Source: Nitrospira sp. (GTDB lineage Bacteria; Nitrospirota; Nitrospiria; Nitrospirales; Nitrospiraceae). Taken from it: a stretch of 64,000 nucleotides of DNA. The stretch spans positions 62,001 to 126,000 of the forward strand of contig SWDM01000024.1 of assembly GCA_005116835.1 (NCBI GenBank), given 5' to 3'. The position numbers and the translations under genes were made by a program. Below are positions 7,653 to 16,494 of this stretch, in pieces; within the stretch, counting starts at the first letter, position 1, and each line of letters begins with the position of its first letter. The notes beneath the pieces are model-generated. The model was given only the letters and a program-made list of their open reading frames with translations. It was not told the DNA's origin and made no database searches.

Positions 7653-9518
7653 ATGCCCAAGCCACTATTTATTGCCATTGGCGTGCACAAGGCCAAACTT
7701 ATGGCTTTGCTTGAGGGCGTGCTGCCCTCGGTCGACCGTTTAGCATCCTGGGCTTTGGGCAATGGCTATGAGGTTATTCAAATCGACGATCGGGCTTCAC
7801 CCGTTACTGTCGATCGCATCAAAGATGAGCTGACGCCAAAGCTTGCTCAAGGAGATAGAGCGCCCTCGCGCTTGATCGGGCGTGAACGGATCGTGGTCTA
7901 CTTTTGTGGACATGGCATGCATGCCCCGCAGGACCAGTACTGGATCCTTTCAGCCGGCCCCAACCAGCCAAACGAGCGGATCAGCGCTATCGGCTTTCGT
8001 GACATGCTCGCGACCTATGGTCCCAGGCAAATATCGATGATTAGCGACGCCTGCAGGAGTGCACAGGTCGTGCAAGGGCTCGCGAGTTCCGTAATAGATG
8101 CGAATGAGTCACTTGCCGGCACCACGCAGAAAGACAATTTCTTTTCATCACAGGATGGCGAGGCGTCTTTTGCGGTCCCTCCCAGCAACGGGAACCAGGG
8201 CTATTGTATTTTTTCCAGTGTGCTCCTCCGAGCACTTTGCAAGCCTATCGATTTCGAAGCGCTGGATACGCTCTATCTCCAGATAGGCCGCAAAGTTGTT
8301 TCCAGCCAAAGTCTTGCCACTTATCTGGAACAGAAGGTACCCGATGCGGCGCTCAACGTCGGCAAACTCCAAGTGCCGCAATGCGACCCCGGTTTTCGAC
8401 CAACTATCAATGACTATATAGAATTCGCCAATGCCCAGCAGCCCGTTTCTTTGCAGCAAGACGAAATCGTTGCGCGCCAGGAGAACTCAGATGCTAAGCG
8501 TGCAGTAGCACAAAACGACCGGATCAACCTTTCCCGGTCCGAATGGCGACGGCCATATGTCGAGGACATGCAGCGTTTCTTGGGTGCTGTGCTCGGGGAC
8601 GTTTCCCAACAAGAAAGGTGTTGGCCCTTGCTGTTGACGAGCAACAGTGGAGCGCTACAACTATTAGGTGTCGCAACATATTCAGCGTTTCGTAAAATCG
8701 ACATCCGACTACCCGACGAAGCGACTCGCCAACAATGGCAGCTGTTGTGCCTGCCGCTTGGCGGATTTGCAGTTAGTGGTCGAAGCAGTGTTGTGCTAGT
8801 TAGGACGGCCGACCTTGTCGCCGCGATACCGCTATTCCATACGCTTTGGTGCACTGCGAGAATCGACAAATCGTCAGCCGTCAACGGTCAAGTTGGCGGC
8901 GTCGAATTGTTGGCATGGGGGCCACGGTACCCGCCGCCTGCAACTGTTGGGCTGAGCGCTGCGGAAGCGTTGAAGGGTCTTTCGGCGCGAACCCTCACCT
9001 CTGAGGATGTCGCCGTTCTCACCCGAGATATGCGCCAAGTAAAACATGCCGACCCGATGTACGGCATTGTCTCAGCTTACCTCTATAATGGCATCGGCGA
9101 CATCGAGAACATCCGGCGGATGTGCTACTATTATTTTGAGCGCGGGCAAGATGTGCCGTTCGATATTGCGTTGCTGGCGCAGCTTGAGCTTAAGGCGAGG
9201 CCCGACGGAGGCTTCGTTGTTGAAGTGCCCGAAGTCAAGGAGCTGCCAGAGCCACTCAGGCCTCCCGATGCGCCGTATTTTGTCTGGGAAGCCACGAGAT
9301 CTGTAACGGTGAATGTCGCGGGAGTCACACCGCTCCTGCGCGCGGGTTGGCAGCATATCCGAACAAGTAAGCACGCTGTTCACCAGAAATGCTGGGAACT
9401 CACGGATCACCTCACCGAATCCCCGGTTTCGACATTTTCAGGAGCTGATGTCGCAGCTAGACTGACCAAAATCTTTCAGGAGTTAGCCGATGCGTCTCGC
9501 CTTCGTTCACGGGATTAA
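7653..9518 (+). CDS. Caspase-like (peptidase C14 type) protease with large C-terminal region
   Basis: The 621-residue protein starts at the ATG at 7653, with GGGAGG 8 bases upstream. Residues 1-240 form a caspase/metacaspase-like domain. The catalytic His87 lies in YFCGHG and the catalytic Cys134 in SDACRS, each after a hydrophobic strand as the fold requires. Residues 240-621 match nothing I recognise; they include mixed helices and a Trp-rich middle part. The stop overlaps the start of an alpha/beta hydrolase gene by 29 bases, so the two are translationally coupled. Caspase-like proteases in bacteria often act as effectors or activators in conflict systems. That role here is inferred. Confidence 0.8.
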   Translation: MPKPLFIAIGVHKAKLMALLEGVLPSVDRLASWALGNGYEVIQIDDRASPVTVDRIKDELTPKLAQGDRAPSRLIGRERIVVYFCGHGMHAPQDQYWILSAGPNQPNERISAIGFRDMLATYGPRQISMISDACRSAQVVQGLASSVIDANESLAGTTQKDNFFSSQDGEASFAVPPSNGNQGYCIFSSVLLRALCKPIDFEALDTLYLQIGRKVVSSQSLATYLEQKVPDAALNVGKLQVPQCDPGFRPTINDYIEFANAQQPVSLQQDEIVARQENSDAKRAVAQNDRINLSRSEWRRPYVEDMQRFLGAVLGDVSQQERCWPLLLTSNSGALQLLGVATYSAFRKIDIRLPDEATRQQWQLLCLPLGGFAVSGRSSVVLVRTADLVAAIPLFHTLWCTARIDKSSAVNGQVGGVELLAWGPRYPPPATVGLSAAEALKGLSARTLTSEDVAVLTRDMRQVKHADPMYGIVSAYLYNGIGDIENIRRMCYYYFERGQDVPFDIALLAQLELKARPDGGFVVEVPEVKELPEPLRPPDAPYFVWEATRSVTVNVAGVTPLLRAGWQHIRTSKHAVHQKCWELTDHLTESPVSTFSGADVAARLTKIFQELADASRLRSRD

Positions 9519-10359
9519 CAATGAGAATAACACGCCCGAGTCAATCGCCAACGTTTGGTGGGATGCGCTTGTGGCCGGATGGAAAGCCGCAGGCCTTATG
9601 CCGAAACCAAAGCCCGACATTTCGGTCGGTTATTATGCTGACCTTCTAGGTGGAGGCACAAGCAGCGCCGCTGTCGAGATGGGGCCATCCGGCAGTTCGA
9701 CTGGATTGGCCGCCGGACTGTTGCAAGAATATGCCGATGCCGCCGACGTGTCCCCTGACGAACTTCGAGCCGTGACGGCGGAGTTGGGCCTGCCCGCCGA
9801 AGCCGTGGCGCAGGGTGCCCCTCATGAAGGCTGGATTGTAGGTTTCGCGTCGGTGCTAGAACGTGTCCTGCCCACCAAGGGCAAGCTGATGGCACGATTG
9901 TTCCTGCGGCAAGCAGTTACTTATATCAATGACAGGGCGCTGGCGGCGCAGATCGATCGGAAGGTCTCGTCCCAGATTTTCGGTGCAAAGTCCGACCCCG
10001 TCATTGTGATAGCACATTCGCTCGGCACGGTTGTGAGTTACCGCATCCTTGCAAGTGGAGCGGCGGCTGGGAGACAAGTTCCGCTGTTCGTGACGCTGGG
10101 GTCGCCACTCAGTGTGCGTATGTTCAAGTCGATCCTGCCAGCGCGCAGTTCGATTCCCAATCCTCCCATCGGGCGATGGTTTAATGGCCGGCATAAGGAG
10201 GATTTCGTGACGCTCGGGCGGGCTATCACACAACAATCAATCGGTTTTCCGGATGTCGTGGATCAGACGGACATTGTGAACAAGGATGACGACAAACACA
10301 CGATAATTCATTATCTCGCCAGCCCCAGCGTTGCACGAGAGATATATGCCCAGATTTGA
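9490..10359 (+). CDS. Alpha/beta hydrolase (lipase/esterase-like)
   Basis: The 289-residue protein begins with LAFVHGIN, an oxyanion-hole HG motif typical of alpha/beta hydrolases. The nucleophile elbow is IAHSLGT with Ser177. A late His in KHTIIHYL is a good candidate for the catalytic base. There is no signal peptide. The gene overlaps the caspase-like gene by 29 bases. A protease and a lipase-like enzyme in one translationally coupled unit suggest a two-component effector, with one perhaps activating the other. The substrate is unknown. Confidence 0.8.
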   Translation: MRLAFVHGINNENNTPESIANVWWDALVAGWKAAGLMPKPKPDISVGYYADLLGGGTSSAAVEMGPSGSSTGLAAGLLQEYADAADVSPDELRAVTAELGLPAEAVAQGAPHEGWIVGFASVLERVLPTKGKLMARLFLRQAVTYINDRALAAQIDRKVSSQIFGAKSDPVIVIAHSLGTVVSYRILASGAAAGRQVPLFVTLGSPLSVRMFKSILPARSSIPNPPIGRWFNGRHKEDFVTLGRAITQQSIGFPDVVDQTDIVNKDDDKHTIIHYLASPSVAREIYAQI

Positions 10360-10909
10360 GCGATGTCCGAACCTTGAAATTCAGTGAAATTCGCCGGTAT
10401 GCATTCAGACGAATGCACGCAGAAAGTGACTGTAACTTTTTGCTGCTGGCCGTTACAGTACAAACCGCAGCGGGATCGGTTTATTCGAGCTTCGAGGTGG
10501 GTCAGCGCACGTTCTAATACACGCCTTACAGGCACGAAATTTCTCCAGCGCCGGCGTTCGAGTTGCACGGTGGCGACGGATTCATGAAGTCCGCTGAGGG
10601 ACGGGTCCGGGGACATGGGCTTGGTCGGGGGGTGAGCGCCGCGACCGTCCGCTTTCGCGCGCTGCTGCCACCGGCAGCTCCTGGGCCGATAGCGGTCATC
10701 GTGGAACGAATGCCCCCTAGCGTTCGGTGCAGCATGACGAGATTGCAGAAAAATCCTCGTCTTCTCACACAACAGTGCCACGGGACTGATTGTTGACACC
10801 GCCCTTCCTTATCATCGGATCTCAAGCCTTCTAGCCACGCCATATCCCATGGACCAGGCCAAGCTGAAAAAGTAGAATACCCCTGGTCCTTCATCTTCCC
10901 TAGTTGGGC
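10360..10909. other. Intergenic stretch with two hairpins after the hydrolase gene
   Basis: GCATTC pairs with GAATGC at 10401-10416, and ACTGTAAC pairs with GTTACAGT at 10429-10459. The two could act together as a transcript end, but no U-run follows. No gene is supported in the rest. Confidence 0.35.
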
Positions 10910-11416
10910 ATGATAACACGATTACTGCTGACATGTTTCGTCCTGCTACTTTTCCCTTATTCCACTTTCGCCGACTTCTCCGGCCCCGTCGTCTCCGTCC
11001 TCGACGGCGACACCCTCGAAGTCCTGCACAACCAACGCCCTGAACGCATCCGCCTCAGCGGCATCGACTGCCCGGAGAAACGCCAAGCCTACGGCCAGAA
11101 AGCCAAGCACGCCGCCTCTGACCTCGCCTTCGGGAAGGAAGTCACCATCCAGACCCACGGTCACGATAAGTACACGCGCACCATTGGAGACGTGATCCTG
11201 CCCGATGGGATGAATCTCAATCAGGAACTCGTGAAGCAGGGTTGGTGTTGGTGGTATCGGAAGTATGCACCGGGGGATACGGTGCTGGAAGGGCTAGAGA
11301 GGGAAGCCCGAGAGGGGCGGAAAGGCTTGTGGGCTGATCTGCAGCCGGTGCCGCCGTGGGAGTGGCGGAAGATGAAGTCGGTTAATAAGCCGAGGTCTTA
11401 TAACAACCTTAATTAA
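10910..11416 (+). CDS. Secreted thermonuclease-family (SNase-like) nuclease
   Basis: This is a staphylococcal-nuclease-fold protein of 168 residues. A signal peptide (about 1-21, ending TFA) precedes the OB-fold core: VVSVLDGDTLEVL, IRLSGIDCPE, and a later segment with Asp-Lys-Tyr-x-Arg (DKYTR). These provide the acidic calcium ligands and catalytic Arg residues. It probably degrades extracellular nucleic acid. A broken copy of its last third lies at 33853-34029, so the gene or an element carrying it has moved or been duplicated. Confidence 0.85.
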   Translation: MITRLLLTCFVLLLFPYSTFADFSGPVVSVLDGDTLEVLHNQRPERIRLSGIDCPEKRQAYGQKAKHAASDLAFGKEVTIQTHGHDKYTRTIGDVILPDGMNLNQELVKQGWCWWYRKYAPGDTVLEGLEREAREGRKGLWADLQPVPPWEWRKMKSVNKPRSYNNLN

Positions 11417-11478
11417 AACCGTCATGGTAATACGCTTGGATGAAGGTGAGATCAGGGTTGCTGCCTACCCTGCAGTGG

Positions 11479-12105
11479 CTAGAATAATGGGACTCTTCTC
11501 GCGACAAAAACTCCGACTATCTTGGCTTCCGGGAATCGATCTTGGAGCAGGTCTTTTGCGGCACGGAAGTGTGACCCCGCTGTGATGACATCGTCAAAAA
11601 GTCCAATATGTTTCGGCTGGGGGCTGGTCTCATCTTCATTGATTTCATAGATTGATCTGATTTTATCAGGCGTAGGACGATCGTCATTGTGCAAATGCAC
11701 AGGCTCCATATTTTCGGTTTGGACAATGAGCTCACGCACGTCGCAAGTGCCTCCGATCCAGGTTCCGATCCCCTTCAACACTTGAGTCATACGGTCATCA
11801 TACATTGCATGTGTTTTAGTCTTGGAGGGTGGGATAGGAACAAGAGTAGCAGACTGTAACCATATCGGCTTAAAACACGCTGCAATTTCACGGGCGATTT
11901 GATCAATTGCTTGTTCTTTGTAGTAGTACTCTTTTTTCCCCTTGCGATCGACAGACTTTTTGAAATTGTGAATTAGACGGTTGGTCTCGCTATACTCGTA
12001 GCCTTGCCGAGGCGTGTATTCGCGAAGGTAGATGCAGATATCACCAGAGGTCAAATAGAAGTGGTCGTGAAGCTGCAGCTCATCAATCTGTTGTGGTTTT
12101 ACCAA
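11479..12105 (-). CDS. Phosphoribosyltransferase-domain protein paired with DprA
   Basis: The 208-residue protein carries a PRTase signature IGLFDDVITAGSHF near residue 170, matching the PRPP-binding loop of type I phosphoribosyltransferases (ComF-like). The preceding region contains LVPIPPSKTKTH, another typical PRTase strand. The gene overlaps the upstream DprA-like gene by 23 bases. The region is visibly AT-richer than its neighbours, suggesting recent transfer. I recall DprA-PRTase pairs being proposed as conflict or defence modules in comparative genomics, but I cannot verify that here. Substrate and role are unknown. Confidence 0.75.
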   Translation of the reverse strand: MVKPQQIDELQLHDHFYLTSGDICIYLREYTPRQGYEYSETNRLIHNFKKSVDRKGKKEYYYKEQAIDQIAREIAACFKPIWLQSATLVPIPPSKTKTHAMYDDRMTQVLKGIGTWIGGTCDVRELIVQTENMEPVHLHNDDRPTPDKIRSIYEINEDETSPQPKHIGLFDDVITAGSHFRAAKDLLQDRFPEAKIVGVFVARRVPLF

Positions 12106-13000
12106 CTGAAAGCGAGTCCTTAATTTGGGCGAGATCCTTCACTCGAATGGCCCCACTTTCTTCTAATTTACGGGGCCATGTTAGTTCAGGATTTTTGAAG
12201 CATTGATCCATAATAAAGAGCTTTCGGCCTTGCTGAATGGCCGCTTTTGCTTGGATAAGAGTACCAGAGGTGTTGCCGGCCTCAACGATAATCGTTCCTT
12301 CCGTCAACGCAGACATGGTGATGTTGCGCTCAGGGAAAAATAGGCGGTTCTGTTTATATATCTGTTGGTAATACCGCAAGACAGGAACCTGACTGATAAC
12401 TAGATACTTCGAGGCAATATGGTTCTGGAGAGCTTCATTCTGTTTAGGATAAATGTCGCAAATCGGGGTCCCAATTACCGCAATAGTATTTCCTCTTTCT
12501 TCAAGGGTGGTTCGATGGGCAACGGTGTCTATCCCTTCTGCAAGACCTGAAACGATCGTCCATTTCTCTCGAACGAGGTATTTCACGAGTGCTCTGGCCT
12601 GCTCAATCCCATCTTGTGAAGGCTTGCGTGTCCCAACTACAGCGATGCAAGGAGTCTCTACCAAATCCCAGAAGCCTCGGTAGTAAAGCAACTCCACGGG
12701 ATATTTCGCATCTCGAAGTTTAAGGGAGTATTCTCCAGCCCGATGAATACGAACGCCGAACTGTTTGATTCCTTTTTTCCGTAACACATCCAGGACATGG
12801 TGTGCGGTGTCCATTGCTTCAGTTGGATTGACTAGATCGGAAAGCAGAGCCTCTGGGGCCTCATGTAATCGAGAGGCAATGCTCTTAACGCTTGCTCCGT
12901 GTTCAAGCCAGAGCATTTCATACGCACCAAGTTCTAGCAGAGGCGAAATGGCCTTAGCAGGGATTTCCGGGCTATCAAAGTTTAGTAGTGTGTTCTGCAT
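12083..13000 (-). CDS. DprA/SMF-like DNA-processing protein
   Basis: The 305-residue protein contains the Rossmann-like DprA core: IAVVGTRKPSQDG, then VSGLAEGIDTVAHR, then GNTIAVIGTP and a late segment ALTEGTIIVEAGNTSGT. These are the signature strands of DprA/SMF, which loads recombinase onto single-stranded DNA during transformation. The C-terminal winged-helix domain of housekeeping DprA appears reduced. It is transcribed ahead of the PRTase gene and overlaps it, and GC content is low for the window. The partner suggests a specialised DprA in a conflict module rather than the competence copy. Confidence 0.8.
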   Translation of the reverse strand: MQNTLLNFDSPEIPAKAISPLLELGAYEMLWLEHGASVKSIASRLHEAPEALLSDLVNPTEAMDTAHHVLDVLRKKGIKQFGVRIHRAGEYSLKLRDAKYPVELLYYRGFWDLVETPCIAVVGTRKPSQDGIEQARALVKYLVREKWTIVSGLAEGIDTVAHRTTLEERGNTIAVIGTPICDIYPKQNEALQNHIASKYLVISQVPVLRYYQQIYKQNRLFFPERNITMSALTEGTIIVEAGNTSGTLIQAKAAIQQGRKLFIMDQCFKNPELTWPRKLEESGAIRVKDLAQIKDSLSVGKTTTD

Positions 13001-13178
13001 GAATTGGGATTCCGTGGGGGGTTATACCGTCCCAATGATGAGTATTCGCAGCATGCAAGTACACAAAATAGCTCCTCAAGGAAAGTATAGCAAGCCCCTT
13101 CAACGGTGCAGCAATAGTGTTCTTGGCGTCTAGCCCAACCGACAACTAGGCTGAAGCCTCAGCCACGGAGGTGCTCTC

Positions 13179-13604
13179 ATGCAAGTCCTCCTGTTAGTCC
13201 TTCTGCTGTTGCTCCCACTCACTACCCAGGCCGAATATCTCGGCAATCTCAGTGCTAATGAGTTCGACGCGAACTCTACCGCCAATCCCTTCCGTGCCAG
13301 CAGTCCCTTCTCGTCCAACAGCGTCACGAATGAGATTGGCAACTATGGTGGTCCCTTCAGCAATCAATCGGCTACCAACCCATACGCGACCGAGGCACCA
13401 CGCCTGTACGACCAGCAGGGGAACTATCGCGGCAAGCTGAGCGCGAACCCGTGCGACCCCGACTCGACCAGTAACCCCTACGGCCGCTACGGCTCTCTGT
13501 TCTCGCCGGACTCGATCAATAATCCCTTCGGTGTTGGGAGTCCTTACAATTCCAGCAGTCCCTCGAATCCCTACGGCCGCGGCCTTCGAATTGAAGGACG
13601 CTAG
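13179..13604 (+). CDS. Secreted NPYG-repeat protein
   Basis: The protein has 141 residues. A signal peptide (about 1-18, ending TQA) is followed by a repetitive region with units like YLGNLSANEFDANSTANPF and SNPYG, about every 12-15 residues. The repeats are rich in Asn, Pro, Ser and Gly. GGAGG lies before the ATG. This family is widespread and uncharacterised; the repeats suggest a short secreted or periplasmic beta structure. The C-terminal part is closely repeated in the protein at 30664-30876. Confidence 0.75.
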   Translation: MQVLLLVLLLLLPLTTQAEYLGNLSANEFDANSTANPFRASSPFSSNSVTNEIGNYGGPFSNQSATNPYATEAPRLYDQQGNYRGKLSANPCDPDSTSNPYGRYGSLFSPDSINNPFGVGSPYNSSSPSNPYGRGLRIEGR

Positions 13605-13641
13605 TGTTGCAATATCCTTCTTAAATCGTCATGAGGTCATC

Positions 13642-13836
13642 ATGATTGTCATGCTGTGCGTGGGTGGAGTGGTTGCTTTGGTGGTCAGTGTCCTCCTGTA
13701 TGCCTATGTTTTGCGGCCATCCCGAAAGGAGCCCACCTCGACCACGCGCTTTCCCTCCCCCATGTTACTGCGTCTGGCGAGTTCATGTGTTTCGCCCTTC
13801 GTAGGTCGCCGTCCTCCGAGGAGTAAACAAGTCTAG
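13642..13836 (+). CDS. Small single-span membrane protein
   Basis: The 64-residue frame starts MIVMLCVGGVVALVV, a clear membrane helix with no charged residue, followed by a basic tail ending SKQV. GAGG lies upstream. It directly follows the NPYG-repeat gene. No family is recognised, and the left end of an IS5 element begins 19 bases after its stop. Confidence 0.4.
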   Translation: MIVMLCVGGVVALVVSVLLYAYVLRPSRKEPTSTTRFPSPMLLRLASSCVSPFVGRRPPRSKQV

Positions 13837-13864
13837 AGCACCCATGCTCCTTTAGGCACTGTTA

Positions 13865-14392
13865 TCAAAGGTACGTCTTGATAATGGCGAGCGCGATAAA
13901 AGCGAGGAACGCCGCGTCTGTTTTCTCGTAACGGACGGTGACGCGCCTGTTTTCCTTGATCTTGCCGAAGAACATCTCGATCTTTCTGCGAAGTCTATAG
14001 ATGGCCTTGTCGTAGACGATGGAGATTTTGCGGTTTTTACGACCCGGGATAACAGGGATGTTGTTGTTGGCTTCGAGTGCGCGGCGGTGGGCATCGCTGT
14101 CGTAGCCCATGTCCTCGACGACATAGCAACCGAAGACCTCCGCCGTCAGTTCACCCGCCTGCGTCATATCGGATACGTTGCCGCCCGTCAAAAAACCCTC
14201 GACCACATGATCTTCTGCGGTAATTGCCAGATGGAGCTTTGTTGTCACGCCGACGCGGTTGACACCTCTGGACCAGGCCCCCCTTTTGCGCCGCCGCCGT
14301 GGCGGTGAATCTTCATCGTGGTTGAGTCTGCCAGCACCATGTTCATCGTCACTTTCTTGCCCTGCTGCAGCTTCATCAATACACGCCACCAT
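13865..14392 (-). CDS. IS5-family transposase, downstream frame
   Basis: This frame supplies the C-terminal part of the DDE transposase. It contains GGNVSDMTQA with the second catalytic Asp, and RRKIEMFFGKIK with the catalytic Glu. It overlaps the upstream frame (14245-14625) and lacks a sensible independent start. It is probably made by -1 frameshifting at a run of As and Gs near the overlap, as in related elements. Confidence 0.75.
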   Translation of the reverse strand: MVACIDEAAAGQESDDEHGAGRLNHDEDSPPRRRRKRGAWSRGVNRVGVTTKLHLAITAEDHVVEGFLTGGNVSDMTQAGELTAEVFGCYVVEDMGYDSDAHRRALEANNNIPVIPGRKNRKISIVYDKAIYRLRRKIEMFFGKIKENRRVTVRYEKTDAAFLAFIALAIIKTYL

Positions 14393-14625
14393 AAGCCCTT
14401 CTCACCTCCACGCTTGAATCGCAGATAAATCGGATGCCACTTCCCGTAGCATGATGGCAGATCACGCCAGGGGCAGCCCGTTCGTAAAATGTACAAAATG
14501 GCACAGAACACATGATAGTGGCTGATCGTCGGCGGGCGACCCTTCCAGATATAATCCCCTTCGATCAACGGCTTGATGGTTTGGTCAAAATACTCCCGCG
14601 GTATCGGAAACAAACGCTTGTCCAT
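14245..14625 (-). CDS. IS5-family transposase, upstream frame
   Basis: This frame carries the N-terminal part: a helical region with GRPPTISHYHVFCAILYILR and CPWRDLPS, typical of IS5 transposases, and the first catalytic Asp in LADSTTMK. Near its end it becomes out of phase with the family at a run of As and Gs, where frameshifting would continue into the downstream frame. Confidence 0.75.
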   Translation of the reverse strand: MDKRLFPIPREYFDQTIKPLIEGDYIWKGRPPTISHYHVFCAILYILRTGCPWRDLPSCYGKWHPIYLRFKRGGEKGLWWRVLMKLQQGKKVTMNMVLADSTTMKIHRHGGGAKGGPGPEVSTASA

Positions 14626-14930
14626 GTGAACCTCCCCTGCTTACAGGGAGGTTAGCACAATTCATGACCTTTGATAACAGTCCCTAGTCGTCACGTCGAC
14701 TGTAATGCCATCATTTCTCAACGTCCCGCCTTGTTGTTTGCTCCGTGCCCTTCTAATCTGGGCCACCCTGCGAGGCCCCTATGCCCTTCTCGCTTCGTCC
14801 CTACCGCTATCAATATAAATAATGGGCAGCAGAAGGTGGCGCGGGGCCGATTTTTAAAGTCAATGCTTGTCTTTCCTGTGTGACAAGACTATCTTTGGTC
14901 CGGAATTTTAAAAATCCTTGGAGGGGTTTC

Positions 14931-16493
14931 ATGCTGGAACGCATCTTCATTGTACCTCCACTGGCATTCGCTCGCGTCGGGACGTCGTCGACACCATGCG
15001 ACGCCTTTTTGTGGGGGCCGAATGATGTCTCGCCGCGCGGCTCCGGCACCACCACCCTTCAACCGATCGAAACTCTAGACATCGCGTCGAACGGGACCGT
15101 CAGTTCCAGCATGCCAAACACGATCATTTTTCGCGACCATGAAGGCATCCGGTCGGTCTGTCCGTTTTTCGAGCTTCATGCGAATTGGACCGATGCGGGG
15201 GGGGGATCGTATTCAGGGCCTGTGACAGAAGCGCTCTTGGGCGAGTGGGGTATCGCGCTTTCTGACATCGAATGGGGCGTGGAGCTCGGAAATCTGAAGG
15301 CGTTTCACTATACTTACGCCGTTGGCGATAGGGTCCAAGGCCAAGCGACGGTCAGGGCAGACCATCATGATCGCACGACTGTCACGGGGTCTTCACCGAA
15401 CGGGCCGACACCACCGCTAATCAGAGCCGAGAGTGGCATGCCATTGGGAGCCATACAGGCCGCAAGGCCAAGCGCAGCGTTCCCTGAAATCCGCTTGCGT
15501 TTTTATGCGCCGAGCGGCGCCATCTATGGTCCCGAGGACCTACCCGAACGATTGAAGACTCTTAACTATGACCTCGAAATCGCTGGGGTAAAGCCGAATG
15601 CGGAATGGCGCGGATTCAAGTTGCCGAGTTCAAGCCTGATCGTGAATCCGGACGCAAGCTGGCCCCAGTACGTGCCCGACATTGCAACGCTCGGGCCGTT
15701 CTACAATGAAGACAATCGAAATACGCCTTCAGGACTGCTCGCGGCCCCGTATTTCTCCATTCCTTGGATCAAGGGCACGCCACTTCTTCAGCGTTCTCTT
15801 GGACTTGTCGACGATGTGAGCGATGGATTTGTGAAGTGCAAGTTCAAACTCAAGGAGAAAGAGTTTGTTGCGGTGTCTCGTGTGGTGGTTGGGCCGCCGG
15901 ACTTTGCACCCGCGAATCGACCACCTGTCTCGTTGGCCGACAACTTGGCGGATCGGGAAGATCGCAAAGGCCCACGCGACTTCGATGGCTGGACGCACGC
16001 GGAACTTGGCGAGATTGTCCTAGACATCCTTGAGCGCGCACTGGAAACCTCGGATCTAATGCACCGTGACTACCAGAATGCGCGGGCGGTGCGTACGAAC
16101 ATGGATGAACTCGCGGAGGCTGGCTCAAGGTCACCATTTGATGCAGACGATCTTCGATCGATGCTTTGGCCAGTGCCGGACGCAACTCTTATCAAGGAAG
16201 GCCGGATTGGTGGGATGTCTTTGTCAGAGGCGGGCACATGGAAACACCGTCGCTACGCGACACTTGAGTATCTCGAGGACCGGTTTCGAGAGAATCCCAC
16301 GGTTTTCGATCAGATGATCCGGCGCCCAGTCGATCCCAATGGTTATTACGACCGGCGCATGCCCGCGCTCATTCGAGGCTCTGACGGCAGACCGCTTCAT
16401 CTGACTCGTCGGCAATGGGAAATTTTTCGGCTGTGGATTGCAGGCCTCAAGGCCGCCGCCCAGGCCGCTGGCATGCAGCCAGGGAAAGGCTGA
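14931..16493 (+). CDS. Short LodA-like protein, first gene of the quinone-oxidase-type operon
   Basis: The protein has 520 residues from the ATG at 14931, with GGAGGGG 7 bases upstream. It starts IFIVPPLAFARVG, matching the N-terminal PP-x-x-x-ARVG motif of LodA-type oxidases and of the gene at 22872. The middle contains paired beta strands like the LodA N-terminal domain. It is about 130 residues shorter than the second copy and has no Cys in its C-terminal half, so it cannot form a cysteine tryptophylquinone in the known way. It may be a subunit, scaffold or degenerate paralogue. The radical SAM gene follows after one base. Confidence 0.68.
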   Translation: MLERIFIVPPLAFARVGTSSTPCDAFLWGPNDVSPRGSGTTTLQPIETLDIASNGTVSSSMPNTIIFRDHEGIRSVCPFFELHANWTDAGGGSYSGPVTEALLGEWGIALSDIEWGVELGNLKAFHYTYAVGDRVQGQATVRADHHDRTTVTGSSPNGPTPPLIRAESGMPLGAIQAARPSAAFPEIRLRFYAPSGAIYGPEDLPERLKTLNYDLEIAGVKPNAEWRGFKLPSSSLIVNPDASWPQYVPDIATLGPFYNEDNRNTPSGLLAAPYFSIPWIKGTPLLQRSLGLVDDVSDGFVKCKFKLKEKEFVAVSRVVVGPPDFAPANRPPVSLADNLADREDRKGPRDFDGWTHAELGEIVLDILERALETSDLMHRDYQNARAVRTNMDELAEAGSRSPFDADDLRSMLWPVPDATLIKEGRIGGMSLSEAGTWKHRRYATLEYLEDRFRENPTVFDQMIRRPVDPNGYYDRRMPALIRGSDGRPLHLTRRQWEIFRLWIAGLKAAAQAAGMQPGKG

Positions 16494-16494
16494 A

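Larger units (their letters stand above)
13855..14684 (-). mobile_element. IS5-family insertion sequence, 830 bp
   Basis: The ends are imperfect inverted repeats: GGCACTGTTATCAAAGGT on the left and GGGACTGTTATCAAAGGT read inward from the right. TA occurs on both flanks, fitting a 2-bp target duplication. Inside are two overlapping minus-strand frames that together make one DDE transposase, a layout known for the IS427 group of IS5. Confidence 0.85.

Noticed and set aside
9856-10236. Antisense frame of 126 codons over the hydrolase gene
   Set aside because: It is the shadow of a well-supported gene and has no family match.
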